DNA of 64,000 bases from Streptomyces sp. NBC_00442 (GCF_036014195.1 NZ_CP107918.1:3348001-3412000); one strand, 5' to 3'; shown: positions 23,760 to 32,412, counted from the first letter of the stretch. The notes: generated by a model not told the origin, from the sequence alone. Made by a program: numbers and translations.

Positions 23760-24125
23760 ATGCCGAAGCAGAAGCTCGTGATCAAGGTGACCGCCGGGGC
23801 CGACGCGCCGGAGCGGTGCTCGCAGGCCTTCACCGTGGCGGCGGTGGCCGTCGCCAGCGGGGTGGAGGTGTCGCTGTGGCTGACCGGTGAGGCGTCCTGG
23901 TTCGCCCTGCCGGGCCGGGCCGCCGAGTTCGCCCTGCCGCATGCCGCGCCGCTGCCCGATCTCATCGAGTCGGTTCAGGCGGGGGGACGGATCACCCTGT
24001 GCACGCAGTGCGCGACCCGCCGCGACATCACCGAGCAGGACGTCCTGGAAGGCGTACGCATCGCGGGGGCGCAGGTCTTCGTGCAGGAGATCATGGCGGA
24101 CGGCGTACAGGCGCTCGTGTACTGA
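23760..24125 (+). CDS. DsrE-like sulfur-relay family protein
   Basis: A 121-residue protein of the DsrE/DsrF-like fold. Members bind or relay sulfur as persulfide. It begins with KLVIKVTAGADAPERCSQAF, typical of the fold, and contains two Cys in LCTQCATRRDI (residues 80-90), which are candidates for the relay site, plus Cys20. It is transcribed divergently from the membrane trio and convergently with DUF3099. The location beside DUF1416 and a rhodanese supports a sulfur role, although a catalytic assignment would be inference. Confidence 0.75.
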   Translation: MPKQKLVIKVTAGADAPERCSQAFTVAAVAVASGVEVSLWLTGEASWFALPGRAAEFALPHAAPLPDLIESVQAGGRITLCTQCATRRDITEQDVLEGVRIAGAQVFVQEIMADGVQALVY

Positions 24126-24172
24126 GACCTTTGCGTTGAGCGCGTGTACGGAGCCGGGCTGCGGACCGGGGA

Positions 24173-24433
24173 CTACGGCCGGCGCTTCTTGCCGTCCAGC
24201 TCGTCCCACCACTCGTCCGACTTGGGGTCGCCCGACGGGTCGTCCCACCAGCGGTCCTCGGGGCCGCGCCGGTTGGCGACCATCGCGGCGATCGGCGGGA
24301 TGACCATGGCGACCACACACATCGCCACCGCCGCCGGGACCGACCACAGGCGCACGAAGCCCCAGGCGGACACGAAGAGCAGAATGCAGCCGCCCATCAT
24401 CCAGAAATAGCCGCGCCGACGCCGGGCCAACAT
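24173..24433 (-). CDS. DUF3099 membrane protein
   Basis: An 86-residue protein with two membrane helices (residues about 9-27 and 31-48) and a hydrophilic C-terminal tail containing RWWDDPSGDPKSDEWWDELD, the family signature. The function is unknown. The ATG at 24433 is chosen because TACGCT (24440-24445, complementary strand) ends 6 nt before it, fitting a leaderless message. Confidence 0.8.
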   Translation of the reverse strand: MLARRRRGYFWMMGGCILLFVSAWGFVRLWSVPAAVAMCVVAMVIPPIAAMVANRRGPEDRWWDDPSGDPKSDEWWDELDGKKRRP

Positions 24434-24476
24434 GAATCCAGCGTACGACGGCGGGGCCGGACCCGATACGGCGAAG

Positions 24477-24561
24477 CCGGGCCCGTACGACACGGGCCCG
24501 GTACGGCGCGAAGGGCCGCACCCCATCTCCAAGGCGTCCAACCCCGGGGTGCGGCCCTTCG
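24477..24561 (-). terminator. Two consecutive hairpins downstream of the sulfur operon
   Basis: A 16-bp perfect inverted repeat has arms CGAAGGGCCGCACCCC (24509-24524) and GGGGTGCGGCCCTTCG (24546-24561) around a 21-nt loop. Just beyond it are 10-bp arms CCGGGCCCGT (24477-24486) and ACGGGCCCGG (24492-24501) around a 5-nt loop. No U-run follows. They lie right after the DUF1416 stop in the direction of transcription and before the DUF3099 promoter, so they probably end or stabilise the rhodanese-DUF1416 transcript. Confidence 0.65.
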
Positions 24562-24605
24562 GCCGGTACTGCGGTGGTGCGGTGGTGCGAGGGTGGTGCC
24601 GTCGG

Positions 24606-24893
24606 TCAGACGGCGATGGCGACCTCGGCGAGGCCGCCGGTCTGGGCGACGACCGTACGGTCCGCGCTGCCGCCCGGCACCAGGGCGCGCAGGGTCCACG
24701 TGCCCTCGGCCGCGTAGAAGCGGAACTGTCCGGTGGCCGAGGTCGGGACCTCGGCGGTGAACTCGCCGGTCGAGTCGAGCAGGCGCACGTAACCGGTGAC
24801 GGGCTCGCCGTCTCGGGTCACCTGGCCCTGGATCGTGGTCTCACCGGGCTTGATCGTCGAGGCGTCGGGGCCGCCGGCCTTCGCTCCACACAT
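24606..24893 (-). CDS. DUF1416 protein
   Basis: A 95-residue protein starting MCGAKAGGPDAS, the conserved opening of the DUF1416 family, with a carboxypeptidase regulatory-like beta-sandwich afterwards (TTIQGQVTRDGEPVTGYVRL). In actinomycetes it nearly always follows the thiosulfate sulfurtransferase gene, as here (57-bp gap), so it probably assists sulfur transfer. Cys2 at the exposed N-terminus is the only cysteine and an attractive candidate for a persulfide carrier; that is inference. Confidence 0.85.
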   Translation of the reverse strand: MCGAKAGGPDASTIKPGETTIQGQVTRDGEPVTGYVRLLDSTGEFTAEVPTSATGQFRFYAAEGTWTLRALVPGGSADRTVVAQTGGLAEVAIAV

Positions 24894-24950
24894 GGGTTCT
24901 TCCTTACGGTCTACGGTCTGGGGGCTGTGCGGGGGGGCTGGGAGCCCTGG

Positions 24951-25796
24951 TTACTTGTTGGCGCCGAGCTCGATCGGCACGCCGACGAGCGAGCCGTACT
25001 CGGTCCACGAGCCGTCGTAGTTCTTGACGTTCTCCTGGCCGAGCAGCTCGTGCAGCACGAACCAGGTCAGGGCCGAACGCTCACCGATGCGGCAGTACGC
25101 GATGGTGTCCTTCGCCAGGTCGACCTGCTCGTCCTCGTACAGGGCCTTGAGCTCGTCGTCCGACTTGAAGGTGCCGTCGTCGTTGGCGTTCTTCGACCAC
25201 GGGATGTTGCGGGCGGACGGGACGTGGCCCGGACGCTGCGACTGCTCCTGCGGGAGGTGGGCCGGGGCGAGCAGCTTGCCGGAGAACTCGTCGGGCGAGC
25301 GCACGTCGACGAGGTTCTTGTTGCCGATCGCGTTCACGACGTCGTCGCGGAAGGCGCGGATCGAGGCGTCCTGCGGCTTGGCCTTGTACTGGGTCGCCGG
25401 GCGGCTCGGCACCTGGTCGCCGTCCACGAGGTCGCGGGAGTCGAGCTCCCACTTCTTGCGGCCGCCGTCGAGGAGCTTCACGTCCTGGTGGCCGTAGAGC
25501 TTGAAGTACCAGAAGGCGTACGAGGCGAACCAGTTGTTGTTGCCGCCGTACAGGACGACGGTGGTGTCGTTGCCGATGCCCTTGGCGGAGAGGAGCTTCT
25601 CGAAGCCCTCCTGGTCGACGAAGTCGCGGCGGACCGGGTCCTGGAGGTCCTTGGTCCAGTCGATCCTGATCGCGTTCTTGATGTGGTTCTTCTCGTACGC
25701 CGAGGTGTCCTCGTCGACCTCGACGATGGCGACCTTCGGGTCGTCGATGTGGGCCTCGACCCAGTCGGCGTCTACCAGGACGTCGCTGCGGCTCAT
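24951..25796 (-). CDS. Thiosulfate sulfurtransferase (rhodanese)
   Basis: A 281-residue two-domain rhodanese that moves sulfur from thiosulfate to a thiophilic acceptor. The active-site loop CRIGERSALTW places the catalytic Cys at 235; the N-terminal domain has the usual inactive loop (LYGGNNNWFASYAF). The protein has a Lys/Arg-poor, Asp-rich surface and no signal peptide, so it is cytoplasmic. The ATG at 25796 has GGAGGAG upstream. It is probably co-transcribed with the leader peptide gene upstream and DUF1416 downstream, which allows cysteine- or sulfur-linked control. Confidence 0.88.
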   Translation of the reverse strand: MSRSDVLVDADWVEAHIDDPKVAIVEVDEDTSAYEKNHIKNAIRIDWTKDLQDPVRRDFVDQEGFEKLLSAKGIGNDTTVVLYGGNNNWFASYAFWYFKLYGHQDVKLLDGGRKKWELDSRDLVDGDQVPSRPATQYKAKPQDASIRAFRDDVVNAIGNKNLVDVRSPDEFSGKLLAPAHLPQEQSQRPGHVPSARNIPWSKNANDDGTFKSDDELKALYEDEQVDLAKDTIAYCRIGERSALTWFVLHELLGQENVKNYDGSWTEYGSLVGVPIELGANK

Positions 25797-25941
25797 GTTG
25801 TTCTCCTCCGGGGCAGTGTGCGGGGGCGGCGATGCGGGTGTGCGGGTACGCGGCTGCGGCTCGCGCATGCGGCACGGGGTGGGGCTGGGCGGCCTTCGGG
25901 CAGCCAAGTGGCCCGGGAAACGCGGGAGTTGAGCGTCCCGC

Positions 25942-26022
25942 TCAGAAGGGGCGACAGAGCATGGCGGCGACGCGGCACAGGTCTACTGCCCGCCGCTTCG
26001 TGAGGTCCGCCTGTCGCTTCAT
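25942..26022 (-). CDS. Cys-containing leader peptide of the sulfur operon
   Basis: A 26-residue open frame, MKRQADLTKRRAVDLCRVAA then MLCRPF. Closely similar short peptides precede sulfur-metabolism genes in many Streptomyces and are annotated as putative leader peptides. The two Cys codons near the end fit a mechanism in which ribosome stalling at low cysteine controls expression of the downstream gene. A -35 (GTGACA) and -10 (TACGAT) pair with 17-bp spacing places the start 7 nt after the -10, so the peptide is the first thing translated from a leaderless message. The 145 bp between its stop and the rhodanese start is the likely attenuator region. Confidence 0.8.
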   Translation of the reverse strand: MKRQADLTKRRAVDLCRVAAMLCRPF

Positions 26023-26029
26023 GCGTCCG

Positions 26030-26069
26030 ATCGTAGGGACGCGTGCGGGGTGTGTCACCGGTGTGTCAC
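26030..26069 (-). promoter_or_regulatory. Promoter and direct repeat upstream of the leader peptide
   Basis: On the complementary strand GTGACA and TACGAT are 17 bp apart and lie directly before the ATG at 26022. TGTGTCAC occurs at 26051-26058 and again at 26062-26069 on the direct strand, exactly 11 bp apart. The inner copy covers the -35, so it may be a binding site for a sulfur-responsive repressor. Confidence 0.55.
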
Positions 26070-26089
26070 ATGATGAGACTCGATCATCC

Positions 26090-26660
26090 ACATGTTGATA
26101 CGAGTCTGCCCTTCCGGCCGGGGTCCGTCCCCTCGGGGCCACGCCCCGGGGCTCCCGCATCTGCCCTGCGGACCCCACCGTCTCACCATCCGGTCAAGGG
26201 CCCACGCGGGGCCTCCCTCACCCGCCCGTGCGGCTACCCGAGGGTGCGCCTCCCTGGGGCTCCGCCCCAGACCCCGACGCGTTTTCCCACCCTCCCGCCC
26301 GTGCGGCGAATTGAGAGGCTCGGCCCCCGGGGCTCCGCCCCAGACCCCGTTCGCGCCTGAAGGGCGCTCGTCCTCAAACGCCGGACGGGCTGAGGATGTC
26401 CATGCGGGCCGGCACCGAGTGGTTAAGGGGCGCGGGGAACTGCGCGAGAAGCGGGCACGGCCCGCACCCGAAAACCGGCCCTTCAAGGGGCGCGGGGAAC
26501 TGCGCGAGCAAGCGAGCACGGCCCGCACCCGAAAGCGGGGTTCAGGGGCGCGGGGAACTGCGCGGCCAAGCCGTCCACCGGCCCGCGGACGAAGGCGGGG
26601 TTCCACGGGGCGCGGGGAAGTGCGCAGGTGGAAGCGGGTTCGGGGAGCCCGGGGCCGGTC
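26090..26660. repeat. Dispersed GC-rich repeat locus 1
   Basis: This gene-free stretch holds two copies of the GGGGCTCCGCCCC hairpin element (about 26255 and 26335) followed by the conserved sequence GACCCCGTTCGCGCCTGAAG. Then come four copies of GGGGCGCGGGGAACTGCGCG (or close variants) at 26427, 26487, 26545 and 26607, spaced about 60 bp. These elements recur at three other intergenic sites in the window. Confidence 0.85.
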
Positions 26661-26682
26661 GCGGGGAGCGGGGTGGTGGGGG

Positions 26683-27432
26683 TCAGCCCGCCAGATGGAC
26701 TTCCGTGCCCTTGCCCGAGAAGCGCAGCCCCGCCTCCGACGCCGTCACCTTGTCCAGCTTGATGCTCGACGGCATCCCCTCGATCTTCAGGTCGTAGTCG
26801 ACCGCCTTACGGAGCCGCTGGTCGAACCCCGGCACCGGCAGCTTCGGCAAGGACTCCGCGCGCAGCTGCACCGCCCCCGACCCGTTCAGCGCGACCGTGC
26901 TGTACGCCGACACCTTCTGCCCCTGGATCAGCGACTTGATGGAGGCCGGCAGCGTCACGCCCTGCCCCTCCAGGAGGTCGGTGAGCGGGCCCGACACCTT
27001 GACCTGGCCCTTCGCCGCGCGCTCGGCCCCGGCGTACCCCACCGTCGCCCCCTTCGGCGCGGCCTTCGACAGGTCCGCGTACGAGATGTTCGCCGCGCCG
27101 TCGGCCCGCCCCGCCACCACCGACGAGAAGCTGCTGTCGATCCGTACCGCGTACAGCTCGGCCGTCACCTCGGTGACGTTGACCGAGTGGCCGCCCGCCG
27201 TCGCGGTGACACCGGACAGCGAGACGTCGACCTCGTCCAGCTCCTTCGCGAGGACCTGCGTCAGGAACGGGAAGCCCTTGATGTCGACGTCCGGCGCCGA
27301 CCCGAGCCGCTGGCTGCTCTGGATCTTGTCGGCCGCCTTCGACTCGGCGATGTTCACCGCGATGCGGTCCACGGCGACGAAAATTCCGCCGAGGACGATC
27401 GCGACGATCAGAAGTATTCGCAGTGCCCGCAT
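26683..27432 (-). CDS. DUF2993 lipid-binding-like protein
   Basis: A 249-residue protein with one N-terminal hydrophobic helix (residues 3-25) that can act as a signal anchor, followed by a beta-rich domain with the family segment DVDIKGFPFLTQVLAKELD. The DUF2993 family (LmeA-like) is linked to cell envelope lipid handling in actinobacteria. The ATG at 27432 follows GGGGGA at acceptable spacing. It stands between the dispersed repeat and the proline-rich membrane protein, with which it is co-directional. Confidence 0.8.
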   Translation of the reverse strand: MRALRILLIVAIVLGGIFVAVDRIAVNIAESKAADKIQSSQRLGSAPDVDIKGFPFLTQVLAKELDEVDVSLSGVTATAGGHSVNVTEVTAELYAVRIDSSFSSVVAGRADGAANISYADLSKAAPKGATVGYAGAERAAKGQVKVSGPLTDLLEGQGVTLPASIKSLIQGQKVSAYSTVALNGSGAVQLRAESLPKLPVPGFDQRLRKAVDYDLKIEGMPSSIKLDKVTASEAGLRFSGKGTEVHLAG

Positions 27433-27537
27433 TGCCTACGTGTCCCCCACCAGTCGGCCGCCATTCGGCAGCCACTCGGCCGCCACTCGGTCCTTCGATC
27501 TTCATCGAACGACGAACGTGAGCCTAGCTCCGGTTCC

Positions 27538-28989
27538 CTACGCCACGGCGCGCCCGATGAGATACAGCACAGGAACCGCCGCGGTGAGCGGCAGGGCCAC
27601 ACCCGCCGTCATGTGCACGAACCGGGACGGATAGTCGTACGAGGCGACCCGCAGCCCGATCAGCGCGCACGCACCGGCCGCGAGGCCGAGCAGCGCGCCG
27701 GGTGCGCCGATGCCCGTCAGGCCGCCGACCGCGATGCCCGCGCCCGCCGCCGCGAGCAGCGCGACCGCCACGGAGGCCGGCGCCGGCAGGGGCAGGGCCC
27801 GTGCCAGTACGGCGACGGCCACGGCCGCGGCGCCGACCGAGACCGCGTGCGGCGGCGCCGCGAGAGCGCCGCCGGCCAGGATCGCGAGCGCCGCGGAGGC
27901 GACGGTCGCCATCAGGCCGTACATCCGCTCGTCGGGGTCGGCGTGCGAGCGGAGCTGCAACACGAGGGTGAGCAGCACCCAGACGCCGAGCGTGCCGAGG
28001 ATCGCGGCGGGGCCGTCCTCCCGGCCGAGCGCGAGCAGCGCCACGTCGGCGACGAGACCGCCGGCGAACGCGAGCGCGATGCCCTGCCGGGCCGGCCACA
28101 TGCCGTTCAGCCGGAACCAGCCCGCGGCCGTCACGGCCTGGAGCGCGATCAGGGGGACCACCAGGGCGTACGGCCCGACCGGCGCCGCCACCGCGAGGAG
28201 CAGGCCCAGGACGGCGGTCAGCGCCGCGGGCCGCATGCCGGGCGCGATGACCGGGGAGCGTCCCTCCGCGCGGGCCCGCTGGGCATCGGTGATCCGCGCG
28301 TTGCCGACCGTGGTGGGCGGGCTGTACGCGGGGCCCGCGGCCGCGCCCCCGGCGGAAGCCTGCGCCTGCGGCCCGGAAGCCGGGGCCGGGGCCGCTGCGG
28401 GCTCGTACGACGGAGCCGCGGCCGGCGCCGGCGCCATCGGCGCCTCGGGTGGCAGCGGCACGGACGTCGTGCCCGTGCCGTGCGACGGCGCCTCGTGGCC
28501 GGAACCACCCGGCACGCCGTACCCCGGCACGCCGTCATCAGCGTGACCGCTCCGCACGCCGTACCCCGGCGCACCGTCCTCGGCGGCACCGCCCGGCACG
28601 CCGTACTGCGACACCCCGTCCCGCACGGCGCCTGCCGGCATCCCGGCGTACGCGCCGCCCTGCGGTGGCAGGTAGGCCGTCTCCTCGACACCGGCCCCCA
28701 GGCCCGCCTGCCGCGGCGGATACGCCGTCTCCGGCGCACTCTCCTCCCACGGCTGCGCGTGGCGCGGCCGGTAGGGGGCGGGCTCCGGCGGCTGCTGGGC
28801 GGGCGGGACGGTGGGCTGGTACTGGGTGTCCCAGGTCTGGCCCTCCCAGGTCTGCGTGTACTGCTGCTGGTCCTGGTACGGCTCGTACGGGAACGGTGGC
28901 TGCGGCTCGGGCCGCGGCGGCACGGGCTGCCCGTACTGGTCGTACTGGGGCTGCTGCTGCTGATGGTGGTACGGGTACTGCTCGCTCAT
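27538..28989 (-). CDS. Membrane protein with Gln/Pro/Tyr-rich cytoplasmic tail
   Basis: A 483-residue protein. Residues 1-240 are low-complexity, rich in Gln, Pro, Tyr and Gly, with repeats such as YGVPGG; this is a disordered cytoplasmic region. Residues about 255-483 contain some eight to nine membrane helices with short loops. The family function is unknown to me. Its start codon lies 11 bp after the stop of the hydrolase/MoaD-like frame, which is on the same strand, so they could be co-transcribed. The repeat-rich tail suggests a scaffold or phase-separating role, but nothing proves it. Confidence 0.65.
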   Translation of the reverse strand: MSEQYPYHHQQQQPQYDQYGQPVPPRPEPQPPFPYEPYQDQQQYTQTWEGQTWDTQYQPTVPPAQQPPEPAPYRPRHAQPWEESAPETAYPPRQAGLGAGVEETAYLPPQGGAYAGMPAGAVRDGVSQYGVPGGAAEDGAPGYGVRSGHADDGVPGYGVPGGSGHEAPSHGTGTTSVPLPPEAPMAPAPAAAPSYEPAAAPAPASGPQAQASAGGAAAGPAYSPPTTVGNARITDAQRARAEGRSPVIAPGMRPAALTAVLGLLLAVAAPVGPYALVVPLIALQAVTAAGWFRLNGMWPARQGIALAFAGGLVADVALLALGREDGPAAILGTLGVWVLLTLVLQLRSHADPDERMYGLMATVASAALAILAGGALAAPPHAVSVGAAAVAVAVLARALPLPAPASVAVALLAAAGAGIAVGGLTGIGAPGALLGLAAGACALIGLRVASYDYPSRFVHMTAGVALPLTAAVPVLYLIGRAVA

Positions 28990-28999
28990 GACGTGGGGG

Positions 29000-29254
29000 T
29001 CACCCTCCTGCGAACGGCGGGAGCACCTCGACCGTGCCGCCCTCGGCAAGGCGTACGGTCTCATGCTTCCGCTTCCCGACGGGGTCACCGTCGACCAGGA
29101 AGGAACACCGCTGGAGTACGCGCGTGAGCTCTCCGGGGTGCCGTTCGCGCACCGCGTCGAGGGCCTCGGCCAGCGTCCGGGCGGCGTACGGTTCCTCGGC
29201 GACGCCCGCGGCGGACTTGGCCGCGGCCCAGAAGCGGATGGTTCCCGCTGCCAT
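29000..29254 (-). CDS. MoaD/ThiS-like sulfur-carrier protein
   Basis: An 84-residue domain beginning [13 protein letters not shown] and ending PPFAGG, the C-terminal Gly-Gly tail that is adenylated and thiocarboxylated in this family to carry sulfur. It can be translated alone: AAAGGAG lies 8 nt before its ATG at 29254. It is in frame with the upstream hydrolase, so a fusion is also possible. The separate protein is the usual state of the family and is my preferred reading. Confidence 0.75.
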   Translation of the reverse strand: MAAGTIRFWAAAKSAAGVAEEPYAARTLAEALDAVRERHPGELTRVLQRCSFLVDGDPVGKRKHETVRLAEGGTVEVLPPFAGG

Positions 29255-30106
29255 GGTGAGGCTCCTTTCGTCGCCCTCCATGATGGGCCACGCGGCGGGC
29301 CGCGCGGCGGTCAGCCAGTCGCCGATCCGCCGCAGGAGCTCGTCGGCGGCCGCGTTCTCGGCGTGGCCCATGCCCTCTTCCAGCCACAACTGCGCAGGTC
29401 CGGCCGCCGCCAGCATGCGCGGATGGTCCACGGGGAAGTACGGGTCGCGGTCGCCGTGCACGATGAGCAGCGGCGTCGGCGCGATCAGCGGGACGGCCTC
29501 GACGGGCGAGAGCGGCACCGGGTCCCAGTCCTCGGTGTGGATGCGGGTGGCGAAGCCGATCCGGCCGACGAGGCGTCCGGCCCGCCGGGTCACCAGCCAG
29601 TGCACCCGGCGCATCGCGGGCGTGCCCCGGTAGTACCAGCGGGCGGGCGCGCTGACCGCCGCCACTGCTTCCGTGCGCCCCCGGTCGCTCCCCCGGTGGG
29701 TCGCGGCATGCCGCAGCACCACCGACCCGCCCATCGAGAAGCCCACGGTCACCACTCGTTCGTACCCGAGTGATCTCGCCCACTCGACGGCCGCCGCGAG
29801 GTCGAGCACCTCGCGGTCGCCGACGGTGGAGCGGCCGCCGGATCCGCCGTGCCCGCGGAAGGAGAAGGTGATCACGGCCGCGTACTGGGCGAAGACCCCC
29901 GCCGCCCTGCGTACGGCGGGCCGGCCGGCCGCTCCGGTGAAGCCGTGCGCGACCACGATCGCCGTGTCGCCCGGCCCCTTCGCGCAGGGCTCGTAAACCG
30001 CCTCGATCCGGACACCGTCGGAGGTACGCAGGGTGGCGCGCCGGGGGCCGGGAGTGATCGAGGAAACAGCTGAAGTGTGAAATCGGCCCTCTGCTCCGGC
30101 ATTCAT
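29000..30106 (-). CDS. Alpha/beta hydrolase open frame continuing into a MoaD-like domain
   Basis: An uninterrupted 368-codon frame. Residues 1-280 are an alpha/beta hydrolase: GFTGAAGRP near the oxyanion site, nucleophile elbow GFSMGG, an [10 protein letters not shown] acid region, and the catalytic His in MGHAENAA. Residues 285-368 are a MoaD/ThiS-type ubiquitin-like domain ending in a Gly-Gly tail. In related genomes these two parts are separate genes; here the stop between them is missing. The strong internal ribosome binding site before the second ATG means that both a fusion and a separate small protein could be made. The start at 30106 has AGGAG about 10 nt upstream. Confidence 0.75.
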   Translation of the reverse strand: MNAGAEGRFHTSAVSSITPGPRRATLRTSDGVRIEAVYEPCAKGPGDTAIVVAHGFTGAAGRPAVRRAAGVFAQYAAVITFSFRGHGGSGGRSTVGDREVLDLAAAVEWARSLGYERVVTVGFSMGGSVVLRHAATHRGSDRGRTEAVAAVSAPARWYYRGTPAMRRVHWLVTRRAGRLVGRIGFATRIHTEDWDPVPLSPVEAVPLIAPTPLLIVHGDRDPYFPVDHPRMLAAAGPAQLWLEEGMGHAENAAADELLRRIGDWLTAARPAAWPIMEGDERSLTMAAGTIRFWAAAKSAAGVAEEPYAARTLAEALDAVRERHPGELTRVLQRCSFLVDGDPVGKRKHETVRLAEGGTVEVLPPFAGG

Positions 30107-30128
30107 GTGGGCTATTCTCCTGGGCAGA

Positions 30129-30166
30129 GGATCCGGGCAACGCAGCCCCCGGGTCCTTTTGTGTTT
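30129..30166 (+). terminator. Intrinsic terminator pointing toward glnR
   Basis: GGATCCGGG (30129-30137) and CCCGGGTCC (30148-30156) form a 9-bp stem with one G-U pair, followed by TTTTGTGTTT. It is in the orientation of the glnR strand, but no + strand gene ends before it. It may end an antisense or short leader transcript, or act as an attenuator in a glnR leader that starts upstream. Confidence 0.6.
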
Positions 30167-30352
30167 CCCCGTCGTTGTTACGGACGGGTGAACAAACGCT
30201 CACAAACGGGCCGGCGGGCCAGGCCCGGCAGGACCGACCGTACGAAGCAGTGCCGCACCACCCCCGAGCTCTCACCGAGCAGGAGGAACAGACGTCATGG
30301 GCGAGCGAACCGTGCACGATACGAAGCGGACCATTCGGGTAGGAGGAGAGCG

Positions 30353-31117
30353 ATGAGCTCCCTACTGCTCCTGACCAATGCCCTTCAGCCGTCGACGGAG
30401 GTGCTACCCGCCCTCGGCCTGCTCCTGCACAGCGTGCGTGTGGCGCCCGCCGAGGGCCCCGCCCTCGTCGACACCCCGGGCGCCGACGTCATCCTCGTCG
30501 ACGGCCGCCGCGACCTGCCGCACGTGCGGTCGCTGTGCCAGCTCCTGCGCTCCACCGGCCCCGGCTGTCCGCTGATCCTGGTCGTGACCGAGGGCGGCCT
30601 CGCCGCCGTCACCGCCGACTGGGGCATCGACGACGTGCTGCTGGACACCGCGGGCCCGGCCGAGGTCGAGGCCCGGCTGCGGCTCGCCACCGGCCGCGCG
30701 CAGGCCGTCTCGGACGACTCCCCGATGGAGATCCGCAACGGCGACCTCTCGGTCGACGAGGCCACGTACAGCGCGAAGCTCAAGGGCCGGGTCCTGGACC
30801 TGACCTTCAAGGAGTTCGAGCTGCTCAAGTACCTCGCCCAGCACCCGGGCCGGGTCTTCACGCGCGCCCAGCTGCTCCAGGAGGTCTGGGGCTACGACTA
30901 CTTCGGCGGCACCCGCACGGTCGACGTCCACGTGCGGCGGCTGCGCGCCAAGCTCGGCCCCGAGCACGAGTCGCTGATCGGCACCGTGCGCAACGTCGGC
31001 TACCGCTTCGTGACGCCCGAGAAGCCCGAGCGTTCCTCCGAGGACGCCAAGGCGAAGGCGGTCGTGGACGCGGCCACCGCGGAGGCGAAGCAAGCGGCGG
31101 CCCGCTCCAAGCGGTAG
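30353..31117 (+). CDS. glnR: GlnR, nitrogen response regulator
   Basis: A 254-residue OmpR-type regulator. GlnR controls nitrogen assimilation genes (such as glnA, glnII and amtB) in actinomycetes. The N-terminal receiver-like domain lacks the usual catalytic acidic pocket of a phosphorylated receiver: the central Asp is in [11 protein letters not shown], but partner Asp and Lys residues are missing, so it is a typical atypical orphan regulator. The DNA-binding winged helix is complete ([20 protein letters not shown], then [20 protein letters not shown]). The C-terminal tail is Lys/Ala-rich. The ATG at 30353 follows AGGAGGAG. It is the first strong gene of a group with the LacI regulator and the protease. 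Confidence 0.93.
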   Translation: MSSLLLLTNALQPSTEVLPALGLLLHSVRVAPAEGPALVDTPGADVILVDGRRDLPHVRSLCQLLRSTGPGCPLILVVTEGGLAAVTADWGIDDVLLDTAGPAEVEARLRLATGRAQAVSDDSPMEIRNGDLSVDEATYSAKLKGRVLDLTFKEFELLKYLAQHPGRVFTRAQLLQEVWGYDYFGGTRTVDVHVRRLRAKLGPEHESLIGTVRNVGYRFVTPEKPERSSEDAKAKAVVDAATAEAKQAAARSKR

Positions 31118-31305
31118 CGGATCCCCGGACCGGCCGGTCCAGCGGGGTCTGACGGGGTCCAGCGGCGTCCGGACAGGGGCCGGCGGGATCCGGCGGGGGG
31201 CCGTCGCACGGCTCCCCGCGCCCCGTCGGCCCGGGGACCGGGCGGGTAGATCACACATGGGGTACGACCTGCGATACGGCCTGCCCAGAGACGGGTCACC
31301 CCGCG

Positions 31306-31311
31306 TAGACT
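31306..31311 (+). promoter_or_regulatory. -10 element of the LacI-type gene
   Basis: TAGACT ends 7 nt before the GTG at 31319 and no ribosome binding site is present. A leaderless message is likely. Confidence 0.5.
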
Positions 31312-31318
31312 GCCGCGC

Positions 31319-32341
31319 GTGGCCAAGGTGACGCGGGACGACGTGGCACGACTTGCGGGTACTTCGACCGCCGTCGTCAGCTATGTCATCAACAACGGAC
31401 CCCGGCCGGTCGCCCCGGCCACGCGCGAGCGTGTCCTCGCCGCGATCAAGGAGCTGGGGTACCGGCCCGACCGGGTCGCGCAGGCCATGGCGTCGCGGCG
31501 CACCGACCTCATAGGAATGATCGTCCCGGACGCGCGCCAGCCGTTCTTCGCGGAGATGGCGCACGCCGTCGAACAGGCCGCGTCCGAGCGCGGAAAAATG
31601 GTCCTGGTCGGCAACTCCGACTACGTCGACGACCGTGAGGTCCACTATCTGCGGGCCTTCCTCGGCATGCGGGTCGCGGGGCTCATCCTGGTCAGCCAGG
31701 GTCCCAGCGAGCGGGCCGCCGCCGAGATCGACGCCTGGGACGCCCGGGTGGTGCTGCTGCACGAGCGGCCCGAGGCGATCGACGACGTGGCGGTGGTGAC
31801 CGACGACATCGGCGGCGCCCAGCTCGCCACCCGCCACCTGCTCGAACACGGCCACGCGTACGTCGCCTGCCTCGGCGGGGTCGAGTCCACCCCGGCCGTC
31901 GGTGACCCGGTGGCCGACCACGTCGAGGGCTGGCGCCGGGCCATGCTGGAATCCGGCCGCTCGCTCGAAGGACGCCTCTTCCAGGCCCCGTACAACAGGT
32001 ACGACGCCTACAAGGTGGCCCTGGAGATCCTCGCCGGGCCCCAGCGGCCCCCGGCCATCTTCTGCTCCACGGACGACCAGGCGATCGGCGTGCTGCGGGC
32101 CGCCCGCGAGCTGCGCATCGACGTGCCCGGCGAGCTGGCCGTGGCCGGCTTCGACGACGTCAAGGAAGCGGGCCTGACCGACCCGCCGCTGACCACGATC
32201 GCCTCCGACCGGCCGGCGATGGCGCGGGCCGCGGTGGACCTGGTCCTCGACGACGGGCTGCGGGTCGCGGGCTCGCGCCGCGAACGTCTCAAGCAGTTCC
32301 CCTCGCGGCTCGTCGTACGCCGGTCCTGCGGCTGCGGCTGA
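31319..32341 (+). CDS. LacI-family transcriptional regulator
   Basis: A 340-residue regulator. The N-terminal helix-turn-helix ([20 protein letters not shown]) with the hinge-type [16 protein letters not shown] continues into a periplasmic-binding-protein-like sensor domain. The ligand pocket residues are not diagnostic of a known sugar. It ends in a CGCG tail (SCGCG), which is uncommon and may bind metal or form disulfides. The start GTG at 31319 is supported by its -10 hexamer. It is followed by a terminator-like hairpin, so it is monocistronic. Confidence 0.85.
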   Translation: MAKVTRDDVARLAGTSTAVVSYVINNGPRPVAPATRERVLAAIKELGYRPDRVAQAMASRRTDLIGMIVPDARQPFFAEMAHAVEQAASERGKMVLVGNSDYVDDREVHYLRAFLGMRVAGLILVSQGPSERAAAEIDAWDARVVLLHERPEAIDDVAVVTDDIGGAQLATRHLLEHGHAYVACLGGVESTPAVGDPVADHVEGWRRAMLESGRSLEGRLFQAPYNRYDAYKVALEILAGPQRPPAIFCSTDDQAIGVLRAARELRIDVPGELAVAGFDDVKEAGLTDPPLTTIASDRPAMARAAVDLVLDDGLRVAGSRRERLKQFPSRLVVRRSCGCG

Positions 32342-32389
32342 CCCGCCCGGGAGGCCGCCCCCGAGAGGCCCCGAAAGACCGCTGTGCCG

Positions 32390-32412
32390 GACGCCGCGAG
32401 GCGTCTTTATTT
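32390..32412 (+). terminator. Intrinsic terminator of the LacI-type gene
   Basis: GACGCC (32390-32395), loop GCGA, GGCGTC (32400-32405), then TTTATTT: a compact tetraloop hairpin with a U-rich tail 49 bp after the stop codon. Confidence 0.75.

Noticed and set aside
24606..24893. DUF1416 as a pseudogene
   Set aside because: The frame is complete, begins with the conserved MCGAKAGGPDAS and follows the rhodanese as usual.
26427..26640. CRISPR array or other short regular repeat system in locus 1
   Set aside because: The units are spaced about 60 bp but the spacers are themselves conserved GC-rich sequence and recur at the other loci; no cas gene is present.
26092..29127. A 1011-codon open frame on the + strand
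   Set aside because: It lies opposite DUF2993, the proline-rich membrane protein and the repeat locus, has Arg/Pro-heavy composition, and no family-like segment. High GC makes such antisense frames common.
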